Shown one piece after another: positions 56,901-62,099 of a stretch of 64,000 nucleotides of DNA. The notes beneath the pieces were generated by a model. The model was not told the origin of the DNA, did no database searches, and worked only from the letters and a program-made list of their open reading frames with translations. Numbering within the stretch: the first letter of the stretch is position 1; the number at the start of each line of letters is the position of its first letter. A program made the position numbers and the translations under genes. Source of the stretch: Brachypodius melanocephalos (Eukaryota > Chordata > Aves > Passeriformes > Pycnonotidae); assembly GCA_013398615.1 (NCBI GenBank), contig VZSR01003807.1, forward strand, positions 7,191,404 to 7,255,403, written 5' to 3'.

Positions 56901-59900
56901 GGCGTCTATACTGCTCAGTTCATTCATAAGCAACTTGAAAAATTAGAACAACAATATTAAGATGGTAAAGTCTGCTGACAGTACCAAACCACATTCAAAG
57001 CAGAAATCAGGATTTCAGTGAAAAACTGCAGAAAGACTTTAATTTTTACTGTCCAACTATGTCAATGAAAAATGATGCCTAAATGTCAGGACATTGATCT
57101 GGCAAGTAACATGCGAAGAATGAGTCTCTGGTTTTATAGTGGCTTGTTTCAAGAAAGCATCTGCTGTATGCTTGCAGCATCAAAAGACTAATCCAATATC
57201 AAAATTAAGAGGAAAAAGTCCAAAGACTATCATTATTGCACATGAGAAATCCAGTGTGCCCATATCTTCATATACACTATGCTGCTGTGTTTCTGTTTCA
57301 TAAAACAAAGACAAAATAGAATGGTTAAAAGAAGTTAAACAACACAAGAAATAAGAAGTCTATGAAGAAAAAGAGTATGAAGACATGAGTAAATTTATGA
57401 AAAAAAAAAAAAGATAAAAGGAATGAATCAGGTTCATGGAATGAAAATGGAAGGGAGAAAAATTGCTCTTTGCATAACACACTCTGGGGCTTATACGGAC
57501 ATTCCCGATGATCCAAGGCTTAGACTACTTCAGAGCCTTGCCCTCCAATTCTTGATGGGTAGAATACACACAAGTACAAGTACTGAGCCAGGACTGCCAC
57601 CAAAAAACCCAACAACCCCACTCACTCCCCCCTTCCCTGTCAAAAACCCTAAAGCTGGTATTGAACAATGACAAAGCCATTTTACAGTCAACAAAATGTA
57701 ATCAAGACCAATTTTATATTATTTTAAATGAAATACATTACCTTGCATATTATGCTGACTCATTTTTCTTAGTCTTTCAAAAAGTCTATTCTCTCAAGAA
57801 TCAAGTTTTAAAGAAATGAATGCTACCTAATGTCATTTTTTTAAAACCTCCCCCAGTCTTATTTCAAAGAGAATTGATCTTGATCTTATTCTACAGAGAA
57901 AAGGTGGTTAGAGATATGTTGTAGTGAGACTATTTATTTAGTGGTTTCTTCCCCTGCTCTCTGCTCTCACAGTTCACAGAATATGGGAGAGATTCCAAAT
58001 TAAAGAAATTGCTAAACAATCCTGTTCCAACTTAAGCCTTCAACACAGATGAAAGTCACACGATTAACAGAAAAAAGATCTAAAAGGTTAGTGAAGAAAT
58101 CCATGCCACCAGTCATTACTTTACAAACTTAAACTCAGTGAAGTTATTTGGTCTGAAGTTTATTATCCAAGCCCTAGTGCTCTTTTAAAGAAAATTTCCA
58201 GTACTTGCAATTTCAAAGAGACCTACTTATTGATCCACTGGTGACAGAAGCAGGAGATTAAAAAAAATAATAAAAGTCACTACTGGAGTAGTGAATTATA
58301 TCCTCAGAGTAAGTAATGGAGATGAAAAATGTTACCTCATCATGTGTATATCTGTAATCTGCCTTCTTTGACTTCAGGTCCCATAACACCACCGTCCCAG
58401 ATTCAAAGCCAATCAGAAGCTGCATTAAGAAGATATATTAATTCTTTTTAAGGAAAAGCAAAATGATATCATTTGCAATGTCTGAAGTTCTTGTCCCAAA
58501 GGACATGTAGTATAATACTATATATAGTAACTGCAAGTACTTATAAAAACAAAAAGAGGTGAAGGCCTCAGTGTTAGAAAGGTTTACTTTGTACTTACTG
58601 TCCTCAAGTTCCAGAAAATATTATGGACATTCATGCAAAATTAGAAAAAATGAAAGCATCCTTCTGAAGATTCCTTGGAAATCACTTTGAGTTGTAGAAA
58701 GACCTATATTAAACCTTGTTACATGTACTCCACCCTAAGTGAAAATAAGGGGTTTTGAAAAGGAGAACTTTATTGTGCATTTTCCTCACTGGAATTTTTT
58801 CTGCTTAACTTTGCTGGAAGAATAAAATATTCTGAAGTTCTCAGTAAATGTTCATTGTCTATAAAGAAACAGTGTACTACGAGTTTTCTCCAGATGTTAA
58901 CCACAACTGAGATAACTGGCTGAAGGAACATCAGAAACATTATTTGTTCATAGGAGGAAAGCTAGATAAACTAAACTACATAATTTCCCAAAGAATCTTT
59001 CTGCAAGAAGCAAGTTTAAACCTTTACTGCAGGGAGTAGAGACTCAAATTGCTGGTCTAACACATTGTTGAGTATCTAAGTGTTTTGTTCTCCTATCTTA
59101 AGTGCTACCTCTTTTAATGGAAAAAAAACCCTAAAAACAAACCATGGCCAGCATAAGGCAGTAGTAGCAATCTAGTGCCATACCTAGAGGTTTTGCCTGG
59201 ACAGTCTTTTCAGCATGTTAAGATTTTCAAGGTGTACAGTTGTATCCAGTACAAAAATAACAGATCTCCTACAAGCTCACATATAAAATATTTCATCTCT
59301 TTTGGTGCTCTACAGCACTAAAATAACATAAATATTAGACAGGTTTGATCCAATAAAAGTGAATATTCAATTTTTTCCATTAATGTTATGTACACTATTA
59401 TTTTTAATTATCTTGTCTACCATATGCCATATATTATAATTTTTCTATTTTAACTTAAAACATCAGAAAAACCACTGTGATTAAAAAGCTAAAAGCGTGA
59501 ACAAATTTTACAAGTGCGTACATGGGGGATTTTTGCAACTACACAGGGTTTTTTAGTAATGTTTTTCTTATGAGAAATAAGAAAAGCGTAGGGTCAGATT
59601 TCAAAACACTGATGGGCAGCCTTTTGAATAAAACCAGTAATTTTTAAACTTTAATTGACAACAATTAGATGTGGGGTGGAATACATCAAAATAAACTGAA
59701 CACTTGTATTTCCTGAAATTACAACAGCTTCATTGCATCCATATCTAGAGTCCATAAGCCTCGAATGTAATTCAAACCTAATTCTACAGAGAAACCCATT
59801 AGTTATGCACTTACTGCAGTGAGTGCTCATATTAATGAAAAAACACTCTTATCATTAAATCCTCTGCTGGACTGCAACCTCAGGTGTTTAGGATGCAATC

Positions 59901-62099
59901 TGATAACTAGCAAAACTTTCAAACCACTGCTAAGACAATAGGATCATTCCCTCTCTCCAATGTAATCTACTACTGACATGAAAAAAAGTAGACAAAAAAG
60001 TATTTCTCCTGCATATGTAGAACACTGGTAACCAAAATGGTCTGTCACAGGACAAGGCCTCCTGTCTTGCAAGGGCTTCAAGAATATGTACTGTGAATCT
60101 TCTTGTCAAGATGAACAGATGATTATGTTAATACTTTCTCGTAAGAATGAAAATACAAGTCTAATACATAGATCTTTCTCATATATTTTGGTTTACTTTT
60201 CTGAAATATCTTGTTGTTCCATACAACAGTTTCATTAGCAAACAGCACTTAGTGATTATAATAAATGGCCTAATATGGGAATATGATTTAGATGTCAAAT
60301 TTCACAAAACACTGTCTCAGAGTACTTAATCTAAAGACAAAGTATATGGTATTCTATATAAATATGAGATATAAATAAGCATTTTAGAGTTGTGAAAGAA
60401 CACCCAAGAGCATGATAAAGTGGAATTAATTTCCATCACACTTTCATCACTCTAGTTAATGACTAGTTAATGACTGGTGGGTTTTTTTGTAACATCTTAA
60501 TTTTTATCACCATAAGTAAAATTCTTTGCTTTTATTTCCAAAAGTTTTGTAGCTAATAATTTTCATCTGTATTTTCAAATGTTTCTGATTACAAGATGAT
60601 TTATTCCAGTAATGTGTCCTACAGTCATGTCTGTACCTTGCTTTGTATTACTTTCAGGGCATGAAACCTTTGTTGTCCTGATATACTTAGTCCTTCCTTA
60701 AACAGCACTGCTATCTATACTTTTAAAAAGTCTTGCTTTGAAAATAACATATTGGAGAGTCTTTAAAACATCCTACCTTTCCTTCATCCATTGGATTGTC
60801 GCTAATGTGGACAACAGGTCCTGGGTGAGATTTGGATGACCTAAAAAAGAAATATTTCCATTAAAAAAAAATCCCTTGCCCTAAATGGTATCTCAAAATA
60901 ATTGGAATACAAATTCTGCAGATACAGACTCCATGTAAGCAAGCTGTGACATTTCAAAATGGAGTTACTTTTACTTTTATCTTCAAGCCCATAAAAAACG
61001 TGTGTTTGTAGACACTTAGTTTCTGTCTTAAGAAAAGACTAATTTACTGCCTATCAACAACAACAAAAAATACCATTAGCTTCAAACATTTTATCTCAAC
61101 ACTGTAGGATAAAATGTTTACATTTACTCTGGAATACAGGATTTGCTATTATTCATGCAAATTCATGCCAAAGTCATTCAAATTGCCCAAGATGGCCATT
61201 GCTTTAATAACACAGAATTAACACTTTATGTCGACTTCTTGCTATTGAAGAAGATGGACTAATAAAGAGCTGTGTTTGCTTCAACATCCTTTGGCAAGCG
61301 ATGGACTTCACGTACTTTTGAAAGAAGACGTACTGGGAAAAAAAACACCAGCATGGGAAGAGCAGCACACAACTACATCTTTCCCCCACAAACCACTATA
61401 TTTGTACATACAATTTTAACATTAAGAAAAGGAGATGCAGTGACAATAGCTATAAAATGTATTTTGCTCCTGGAATAGACTTATCTAAATTTGCATTTCA
61501 TAAAGTCACTGCCAACTCAGAATCATCAGGCCTCTTAAAAAAGGCATTATCTTTACACTTTGGTCTTTAATCCCCAACTGTAGAAGTGACATGTCTGCCC
61601 AAGTATCAGCCACCCCATATTTTAATGTATATTATTTTTTCTTCTGTTTTGTCCTCACACATAGTGATTTTTACATCTATTTCTATACTGTCTATTTTGT
61701 CTATTTCCATGTCTATCCCAGGAATATGATAAAATAATTCTAAAAGGCTGAAACGTATATTAACATTAGCACTTGACATTCTTGAAAATAAAAATATCTA
61801 CATGACCATGCACTTTGATTGTGTGTAGTGCAGTAAGATCAATGCGGAGGCCCCTCTAGATAACAATGACATTCCTGCAACTGATGAGACAACAACAACT
61901 GATCAACAACATCTGGGACACTGCTGTTCCCTCCTCTCCAGAGACAAAACTTGGTAAAACTCACAGTTCAATGGCTTTATTCCACATGATGACATAGCCT
62001 GAGAGAGTAAATGACTCCACATTGACAATGTGAATGTTTCCTCTTTCAGTGCCCACATATAGCCATTTGCTTTGGAAAGGCAGGTGACAAAATGTTATC
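2920..62099 (-). CDS. STXBP5: Tomosyn-1 (syntaxin-binding protein 5), partial, 24 exons, lacks 5' end
   Basis: Cytosolic/peripheral inhibitor of SNARE-mediated exocytosis of the Lgl/Sro7/tomosyn family: tandem WD40 beta-propellers followed by a C-terminal R-SNARE motif that occupies syntaxin-SNAP25 in place of VAMP. Seen directly: 24 exons with GT-AG borders and compatible phases give 1007 residues plus TGA without an internal stop. Joined segments, high to low coordinates: 62099-61965, 60840-60777, 58419-58336, 49276-49153, 48105-48027, 42141-41987, 40999-40927, 38794-38647, 38405-38338, 37313-37273, 36409-36189, 35635-35457, 33912-33787, 33305-33154, 26021-25956, 22516-22457, 22357-22310, 15492-15442, 11409-11170, 9910-9541, 7074-6909, 6151-6040, 3861-3641, 2961-2920. 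From memory, paralogue-distinguishing stretches (KSRNKDDRPNTDIVDEDPYA, AQHIPGPGGIEGVKG) fit STXBP5 rather than STXBP5L. The start codon and about 144 residues lie outside the window. Confidence 0.96.
2962..3640 (-). other. STXBP5: Intron E23-E24 (679 bp)
   Basis: Phase 0 intron with GTGAGT donor and TCTAG acceptor. Nothing else recognised. Confidence 0.9.
3641..3861 (-). CDS. STXBP5: STXBP5 E23, R-SNARE motif exon
   Basis: Residues 921-994. Contains ASGKASRSLAQHIPGPGGIE, then VKGAASGVVGELARARLALD, then ERGQKLGELEEKTAAML, ending SFSKHAHE. This is the VAMP-like coiled-coil: heptad hydrophobics flank the zero-layer Arg in LDERGQKL. It binds syntaxin-1/SNAP25 in place of VAMP2. Acceptor AAATGCCTCCAG, donor GTGAGT. 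Phase 1 in, phase 0 out. Confidence 0.97.
3862..6039 (-). other. STXBP5: Intron E22-E23 (2.2 kb)
   Basis: Phase 1, GTAAGT donor. AT-rich, with short A-runs at about 5433-5448 and 5819-5830. No feature recognised. Confidence 0.9.
6040..6151 (-). CDS. STXBP5: STXBP5 E22, tail linker
   Basis: Residues 884-920: EMLGELFTPVETPEAPNRGF, then FKGLFGGGAQSLDREEL. Relatives have a conserved tail here between propeller and SNARE motif, important for regulating SNARE binding. Acceptor TTTGCAAAG, donor GTAAGT. Phase 0 in, phase 1 out; the joint to E23 encodes Phe. Confidence 0.95.
6152..6908 (-). other. STXBP5: Intron E21-E22 (757 bp)
   Basis: Phase 0, GTAATG donor. An A-run near 6300-6313 is the only visible landmark. 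Confidence 0.9.
6909..7074 (-). CDS. STXBP5: STXBP5 E21
   Basis: Residues 828-883: LPSLRPLLDVYYLPLTNMRI, then FCFTNNGQALYLVSPTEIQR and LTYSQETCENLQ. This closes the second propeller. Acceptor CCTTAAG after a pyrimidine tract, donor GTAATG. Phase 2 in, phase 0 out. Confidence 0.96.
7075..9540 (-). other. STXBP5: Intron E20-E21 (2.5 kb)
   Basis: Phase 2, GTAAGA donor. No recognisable repeat or RNA gene; a short (TAC)n run lies near 9012-9026. Confidence 0.9.
9541..9910 (-). CDS. STXBP5: STXBP5 E20, longest coding exon in the window
   Basis: Residues 705-827. Contains LRLKGAILRMAFLDTTG, a charged loop EDKDEKEKAKKRRPVSVSPS, then ENQYAVICSEKQAKVISLP and GDIVSLSNSICLACFCANGH. The charged loop separates propeller strands. 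Acceptor TTTCCTAG, donor GTAAGA. Phase 1 in, phase 2 out. Confidence 0.96.
9911..11169 (-). other. STXBP5: Intron E19-E20 (1.26 kb)
   Basis: Phase 1, GTATGT donor. Nothing recognised. Confidence 0.9.
11170..11409 (-). CDS. STXBP5: STXBP5 E19
   Basis: Residues 625-704. Starts DVKDNSFSRSRSSSVTSIDK (a basophilic-kinase-like Arg/Ser cluster), then ALHFCETFTRK and CLWVGTTLGTVLVIVLNLPP, returning to propeller strands. Acceptor TTTATTTTCAG, donor GTATGT. Phase 1 in and out. Kinase regulation of the Arg/Ser cluster is inference from composition. Confidence 0.95.
14265..14525 (+). repeat. Possible decayed CR1 LINE 3'-end fragment
   Basis: From memory of CR1 3' sequences: the stretch near 14281-14300 (tatcacagaaaggacaagaa) and the end near 14485-14525 (aatctccgaggattacttcc, then aacttcac) resemble the conserved CR1 tail that ends in 'tccaacc'. 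It is heavily diverged and lacks a clear terminal octamer repeat. Calling it CR1 rather than chance similarity is inference. Confidence 0.4.
14580..14830. other. GC-richer, CAG/CTG-rich block in intron E18-E19
   Basis: About 250 bases markedly richer in G+C and in CAG/CTG words than the surrounding intron, open in frames on both strands. No protein family is recognisable and it has no splice context that I trust. Could be an old repeat or a conserved regulatory block. Confidence 0.35.
15264..15292 (-). other. Exon-like 29-nt segment (unproven cassette/poison exon)
   Basis: On the transcript strand a CTTTTT-containing tract ends in CTCTCAG just above 15292, and a strong donor AAG|GTAAGC lies at 15263. 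Length is not a multiple of three; inclusion between E18 and E19 would shift the frame and reach a TAA within E19. It may be a cryptic site pair rather than a real exon. Confidence 0.25.
15442..15492 (-). CDS. STXBP5: STXBP5 E18, 51-nt cassette of the hypervariable linker
   Basis: Residues 608-624: AKMSRKLSLPTELKPDL. Symmetric phase 1-1. Acceptor CTTTTCAG, donor GTAAGT. Basic, with a Ser/Thr-Pro context. Isolated by introns of 6.8 kb (5') and 4.0 kb (3'). Confidence 0.93.
17340..17466 (+). repeat. Low-complexity (CAAA/CAAAA)n-like tract
   Basis: Dominated by A and C in irregular CAAA, CAAAA and ACAAACA units. On the transcript strand it reads as a T/G-rich tract of TTTG units, the type of sequence bound by U/GU-rich RNA-binding proteins; such binding is inference. 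Confidence 0.8.
18100..18310. other. GC-richer block in intron E17-E18
   Basis: About 210 bases richer in G+C than its surroundings, with repeated CTGCTG/GGCTG words and a CACGTG palindrome. No coding family recognised on either strand. Possibly an old repeat or regulatory block. Confidence 0.3.
22310..22357 (-). CDS. STXBP5: STXBP5 E17, 48-nt cassette of the hypervariable linker
   Basis: Residues 592-607: VKTKSRKFSKMVTNDI, a strongly basic segment with Ser/Thr sites. Symmetric phase 1-1. Acceptor TTATTTACAG, donor GTAGGA (not optimal). Its upstream intron is the shortest in the window. Confidence 0.93.
22358..22456 (-). other. STXBP5: Intron E16-E17 (99 bp, shortest)
   Basis: Very short A/T-rich phase 1 intron with a weak GTACAG donor and a TTATTTACAG acceptor; on the transcript strand it contains a long T-run. 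It couples two linker cassettes. Confidence 0.9.
22457..22516 (-). CDS. STXBP5: STXBP5 E16, 60-nt cassette of the hypervariable linker
   Basis: Residues 572-591: GSGSPNNSDDEQKMNNFIEK. Symmetric phase 1-1. The donor GTACAG is weak and the acceptor is CACTTGTAG. Separated from E17 by only 99 bases, so the two probably behave as a 36-residue unit; I recall human isoforms differing by 36 residues. The acidic SDDEQ is typical of tomosyn-1. Confidence 0.93.
22601..22690. repeat. AT-rich tandem repeat and palindrome
   Basis: A 32-base string starting acatataaaatatacatata at 22604-22635 recurs exactly at 22643-22674 (period 39). It overlaps the perfect palindrome tatatgtatacatata at 22671-22686. Almost pure A/T. 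It starts about 85 bases upstream (transcript sense) of cassette exon E16. Confidence 0.85.
25459..25482 (+). repeat. A(24) homopolymer
   Basis: Uninterrupted run of 24 A, about 470 bases downstream of E15 in the transcript, where it is a U-run. Confidence 0.95.
25956..26021 (-). CDS. STXBP5: STXBP5 E15, 66-nt cassette of the hypervariable linker
   Basis: Residues 550-571: AGLCDINEGTVVPEDRCKSP plus TS. Symmetric phase 1-1, so skipping leaves the frame intact. Acceptor TGTGTTTCAG; the donor GTAATT is weak. Established knowledge: tomosyn-1 has alternatively spliced isoforms differing in this linker, which protrudes from the second propeller. Isolated by introns of 7.1 and 3.4 kb. Confidence 0.93.
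26022..33153 (-). other. STXBP5: Intron E14-E15 (7.1 kb)
   Basis: Phase 1, GTGAGT donor. Holds an exon-like segment at 30946-30976 with good splice signals. The rest is AT-rich and unremarkable. Confidence 0.9.
30946..30976 (-). other. Exon-like segment: 6-nt in-frame microexon or 31-nt frameshifting exon
   Basis: The donor GAG|GTACGTAATC is at 30945. Two main acceptors exist: CCTTTTCTTAG at 30977-30978 giving 31 nt, and TTCTCCAGCCCCCAG at 30952-30953 giving 6 nt (GCAGAG). The 6-nt form is in frame between E14 and E15 and would add Gly-Arg. The 31-nt form shifts frame and hits TGA early in E15. Not known to me from human STXBP5. Confidence 0.3.
33154..33305 (-). CDS. STXBP5: STXBP5 E14, last constant exon before the variable linker
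   Basis: Residues 499-549. Begins VVFGNCNGIAMVDYLQKTVL and ends in the basic stretch RREPRSPRKTRQPSG. Acceptor TTTTTCCAG, donor GTGAGT. Phase 2 in, phase 1 out, so it can splice in frame to any of E15-E19, all of which start in phase 1. Confidence 0.95.
33306..33786 (-). other. STXBP5: Intron E13-E14 (481 bp)
   Basis: Phase 2, GTAAGT donor. Nothing else recognised. Confidence 0.9.
33787..33912 (-). CDS. STXBP5: STXBP5 E13
   Basis: Residues 457-498: VKNSPLKQSPGYQIELVIQL, then VWVSGEPPQQITSLAVNSAY. Start of the C-terminal propeller portion. Acceptor CTTTGCAG, donor GTAAGT. Phase 2 in and out (the joints complete Lys and Leu). Confidence 0.95.
33913..35456 (-). other. STXBP5: Intron E12-E13 (1.5 kb)
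   Basis: Phase 2, GTAAGT donor. Holds a small tandem duplication at 34650-34715; otherwise featureless. Confidence 0.9.
34650..34715. repeat. Short tandem duplication, period 41
   Basis: agtttccttcagaaatacac occurs at 34650-34669 and again at 34691-34710, with a further cagaaatacacagtac copy at 34674-34689. A local replication-slippage product. Confidence 0.85.
35457..35635 (-). CDS. STXBP5: STXBP5 E12, proline/serine-rich loop
   Basis: Residues 398-456. Starts MLEVRLLYEINDVETP, then a low-complexity Pro/Ser/Thr loop with SHPSTSSSSSDGLRDNVP, ending CLK. The loop differs from remembered human sequence more than flanking exons, as expected for a disordered surface loop. Donor GTAAGT, acceptor AACAG preceded by a T-run. 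Phase 0 in, phase 2 out. Confidence 0.94.
35636..36188 (-). other. STXBP5: Intron E11-E12 (553 bp)
   Basis: Phase 0, GTAAAG donor. Nothing recognised. Confidence 0.9.
36189..36409 (-). CDS. STXBP5: STXBP5 E11
   Basis: Residues 324-397. Contains TLQVLYKLKT, then KSRNKDDRPNTDIVDEDPYA, then SWCPESRMLCIAGVSAHVII. The acidic/basic loop is the stretch that, in my memory, separates STXBP5 from STXBP5L (which has a different loop here). Acceptor TTGTTCCTAG, donor GTAAAG. Phase 1 in, phase 0 out. Confidence 0.95.
36410..37272 (-). other. STXBP5: Intron E10-E11 (863 bp)
   Basis: Phase 1, GTAAGT donor. Nothing recognised. Confidence 0.9.
37273..37313 (-). CDS. STXBP5: STXBP5 E10, 41-nt WD signature exon
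   Basis: Residues 310-323, HADGSIKFWDASA: the classic GH...WD repeat end, with Gly split across the preceding intron. It is the shortest internal coding exon I accept here. Acceptor TTTCATAG, donor GTAAGT. Phase 2 in, phase 1 out; the joint to E11 encodes Ile. Confidence 0.94.
37314..38337 (-). other. STXBP5: Intron E9-E10 (1.0 kb)
   Basis: Phase 2, GTAAGT donor. Nothing recognised. Confidence 0.9.
38338..38405 (-). CDS. STXBP5: STXBP5 E9
   Basis: Residues 288-309, EWPISGGNWG then TQSYPEIIITG. Acceptor CTTCCAG, donor GTAAGT. Phase 0 in, phase 2 out. It leads into the GHADGS WD signature completed by E10. Confidence 0.95.
38647..38794 (-). CDS. STXBP5: STXBP5 E8
   Basis: Residues 238-287, with FENPYPLTIHESPVTCCEYF and the basic end GARQKRQGYSKK. 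The acceptor follows a long CT tract (TTCCTTTAAAG); the donor GTACAA is weak. Phase 2 in, phase 0 out. Only 241 bases separate it from E9. Confidence 0.95.
38795..40926 (-). other. STXBP5: Intron E7-E8 (2.1 kb)
   Basis: Phase 2, GTAAGA donor. An A/T-only stretch near 39600-39642; nothing else recognised. The short intron E8-E9 (38406-38646, phase 0) is likewise plain. Confidence 0.9.
40927..40999 (-). CDS. STXBP5: STXBP5 E7
   Basis: Residues 214-237, DFQEPYAVVVLLEKDLVLID then LAQN and a split Gly codon. Acceptor TGTTTTCAG, donor GTAAGA. Phase 1 in, phase 2 out. A hydrophobic beta-strand pair of the propeller. Confidence 0.95.
41000..41986 (-). other. STXBP5: Intron E6-E7 (1.0 kb)
   Basis: Phase 1, GTAGGC donor. 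Nothing recognised. Confidence 0.9.
41987..42141 (-). CDS. STXBP5: STXBP5 E6, Lgl-family core
   Basis: Residues 162-213. It begins EPFIILSGGLSYDTVGRRPC and ends LTLCETPYPN, a highly conserved Lgl/tomosyn block inside the propeller. Acceptor TTATTCCAG, donor GTAGGC. Phase 2 in, phase 1 out. Confidence 0.95.
43257..43278 (+). repeat. T(22) homopolymer
   Basis: Uninterrupted run of 22 T (A-run in the transcript). Confidence 0.95.
43590..43680. repeat. Possible ancient interspersed repeat
   Basis: The stretch around gaccatgggtcaatcaggtt followed by caatatcctgcctccaagag resembles a motif I associate with old amniote interspersed repeats ('...ccatctagtccagtatcctgtctcc'). Family not identified; this is recall-based. 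Confidence 0.3.
48027..48105 (-). CDS. STXBP5: STXBP5 E5
   Basis: Residues 136-161: a basic segment (KQLKDGKKPEP) followed by PCKPILKVEYKTTRS. Acceptor ACTTTAG, donor GTAAGA. Phase 1 in, phase 2 out. The segment lies where the Lgl-family LLGL domain starts in relatives, as I recall. Confidence 0.94.
48106..49152 (-). other. STXBP5: Intron E4-E5 (1.0 kb)
   Basis: Phase 1, GTAAGA donor. Nothing recognised. Confidence 0.9.
49153..49276 (-). CDS. STXBP5: STXBP5 E4, WD-repeat exon
   Basis: Residues 95-135 and one base of the next codon. It begins AIHSVAWHHEG and contains the WD strand SHSDGTLTIWNV, ending KPFQTITPH. Acceptor TTGCATAG, donor GTAAGA. Phase 0 in, phase 1 out. Confidence 0.95.
53284..53540 (-). 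mobile_element. Solo LTR of an avian endogenous retrovirus, internally shortened
   Basis: On the plus strand it begins tgtcatggtttaacccc and ends aaccagaaca; read on the minus strand it begins TGTTCTGG, so it has TG...CA ends. Both ends resemble an LTR type I recall as abundant in bird, especially passerine, genomes, which is several hundred bases long; this 257-bp copy seems to lack the middle. No target-site duplication is visible and no retroviral coding sequence is attached. Confidence 0.65.
54799..56200. mobile_element. Retroelement-like block flanking the gap
   Basis: tgtcctgggttg just left of the gap looks like an LTR-type terminus. The roughly 1.2 kb right of the gap is clearly richer in G+C than the intron, includes a TATA-like gtataaatcc at 55801-55810 and a small tandem duplication (cctagagctgc, 55073-55095). 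No intact ORF or recognisable retroviral protein. The combination suggests an LTR element interrupted or collapsed at the gap; family unknown. Confidence 0.35.
54833..54932. other. Assembly gap (100 N)
   Basis: Exactly 100 unknown bases, the conventional placeholder for a gap of unknown size. Confidence 0.99.
56650..57130 (+). mobile_element. Decayed CR1-like LINE, reverse-transcriptase region
   Basis: Plus-strand sequence follows the order of a CR1/L2-type RT: gtcaacatgctttt (56657-56670), a 'ccctcagg...gtctatactgctcagttcattcat' region (about 56896-56930), then gtaaagtctgctgacagtac (56965-56984), a broken version of the FADDTK motif (reads KSADSTK). Stops and indels throughout; the remnant may run to about 57700. 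Non-functional fossil. Confidence 0.6.
58336..58419 (-). CDS. STXBP5: STXBP5 E3, WD-repeat exon
   Basis: Residues 67-94, 28 whole codons (phase 0-0). It carries the WD-type strand GFESGTVVLWDLKSKK. The acceptor ends AATGCAG and the donor is the less ideal GTAACA. It is preceded in the transcript by a 2.4 kb intron and followed by the 9 kb intron, the longest in the window. Confidence 0.95.
58420..60776 (-). other. STXBP5: Intron E2-E3 (2.4 kb)
   Basis: Phase 0, GTAGGA donor. A small tandem repeat of agttaatgact lies near 60454-60476. Nothing else recognised. Confidence 0.9.
60777..60840 (-). CDS. STXBP5: STXBP5 E2
   Basis: Residues 45-66, containing SSKSHPGPVVHISDNPMDEG. The acceptor has a T-rich tract ending TTTTTTAG; the donor is GTAGGA. 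Enters in phase 2 and leaves in phase 0. It is a loop/strand of the N-terminal propeller, essentially identical to what I recall of mammalian tomosyn-1. Confidence 0.95.
60841..61964 (-). other. STXBP5: Intron E1-E2 (1.1 kb)
   Basis: Phase 2, GTGAGT donor and T-rich acceptor. Nothing recognised. Confidence 0.9.
61965..62099 (-). CDS. STXBP5: STXBP5 E1 (first exon in window), N-terminal propeller
   Basis: Residues 1-44 plus a split codon. It reads ITFCHLPFQSKWLYVGTERG and later SGYVIMWNKAIEL, a WD-repeat strand pattern. The acceptor is a pyrimidine-rich TTTCAG just above 62099. The donor GTGAGT follows at 61964-61959. The first base completes a codon begun in an upstream exon beyond 64000; it ends in phase 2 (CT, completed by G of the next exon to Leu). 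By memory this corresponds to human residues from about 145. Confidence 0.95.

Larger units (their letters stand above)
49277..58335 (-). other. STXBP5: Intron E3-E4 (9.1 kb), main site of mobile-element remnants
   Basis: Phase 0, GTAACA donor. Contains a shortened solo LTR (53284-53540), the assembly gap (54833-54932), a GC-richer retroelement-like block (about 54940-56200) and a LINE reverse-transcriptase remnant (from about 56650). 49277-53283 is plain AT-rich intron. Confidence 0.9.

Noticed and set aside
57423..57671. 82-residue plus-strand open frame rich in Pro/Thr
   Set aside because: Lies at the edge of a decayed LINE region, no family recognised, ATG context and length expected by chance.
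61965..62099. Possibility that the gene is the paralogue STXBP5L (tomosyn-2)
   Set aside because: The E11 loop (KSRNKDDRPNTD) and the E23 SNARE-proximal stretch fit STXBP5 as I remember it, and the in-window length matches the 1151-residue STXBP5 isoform. A database alignment would settle it.
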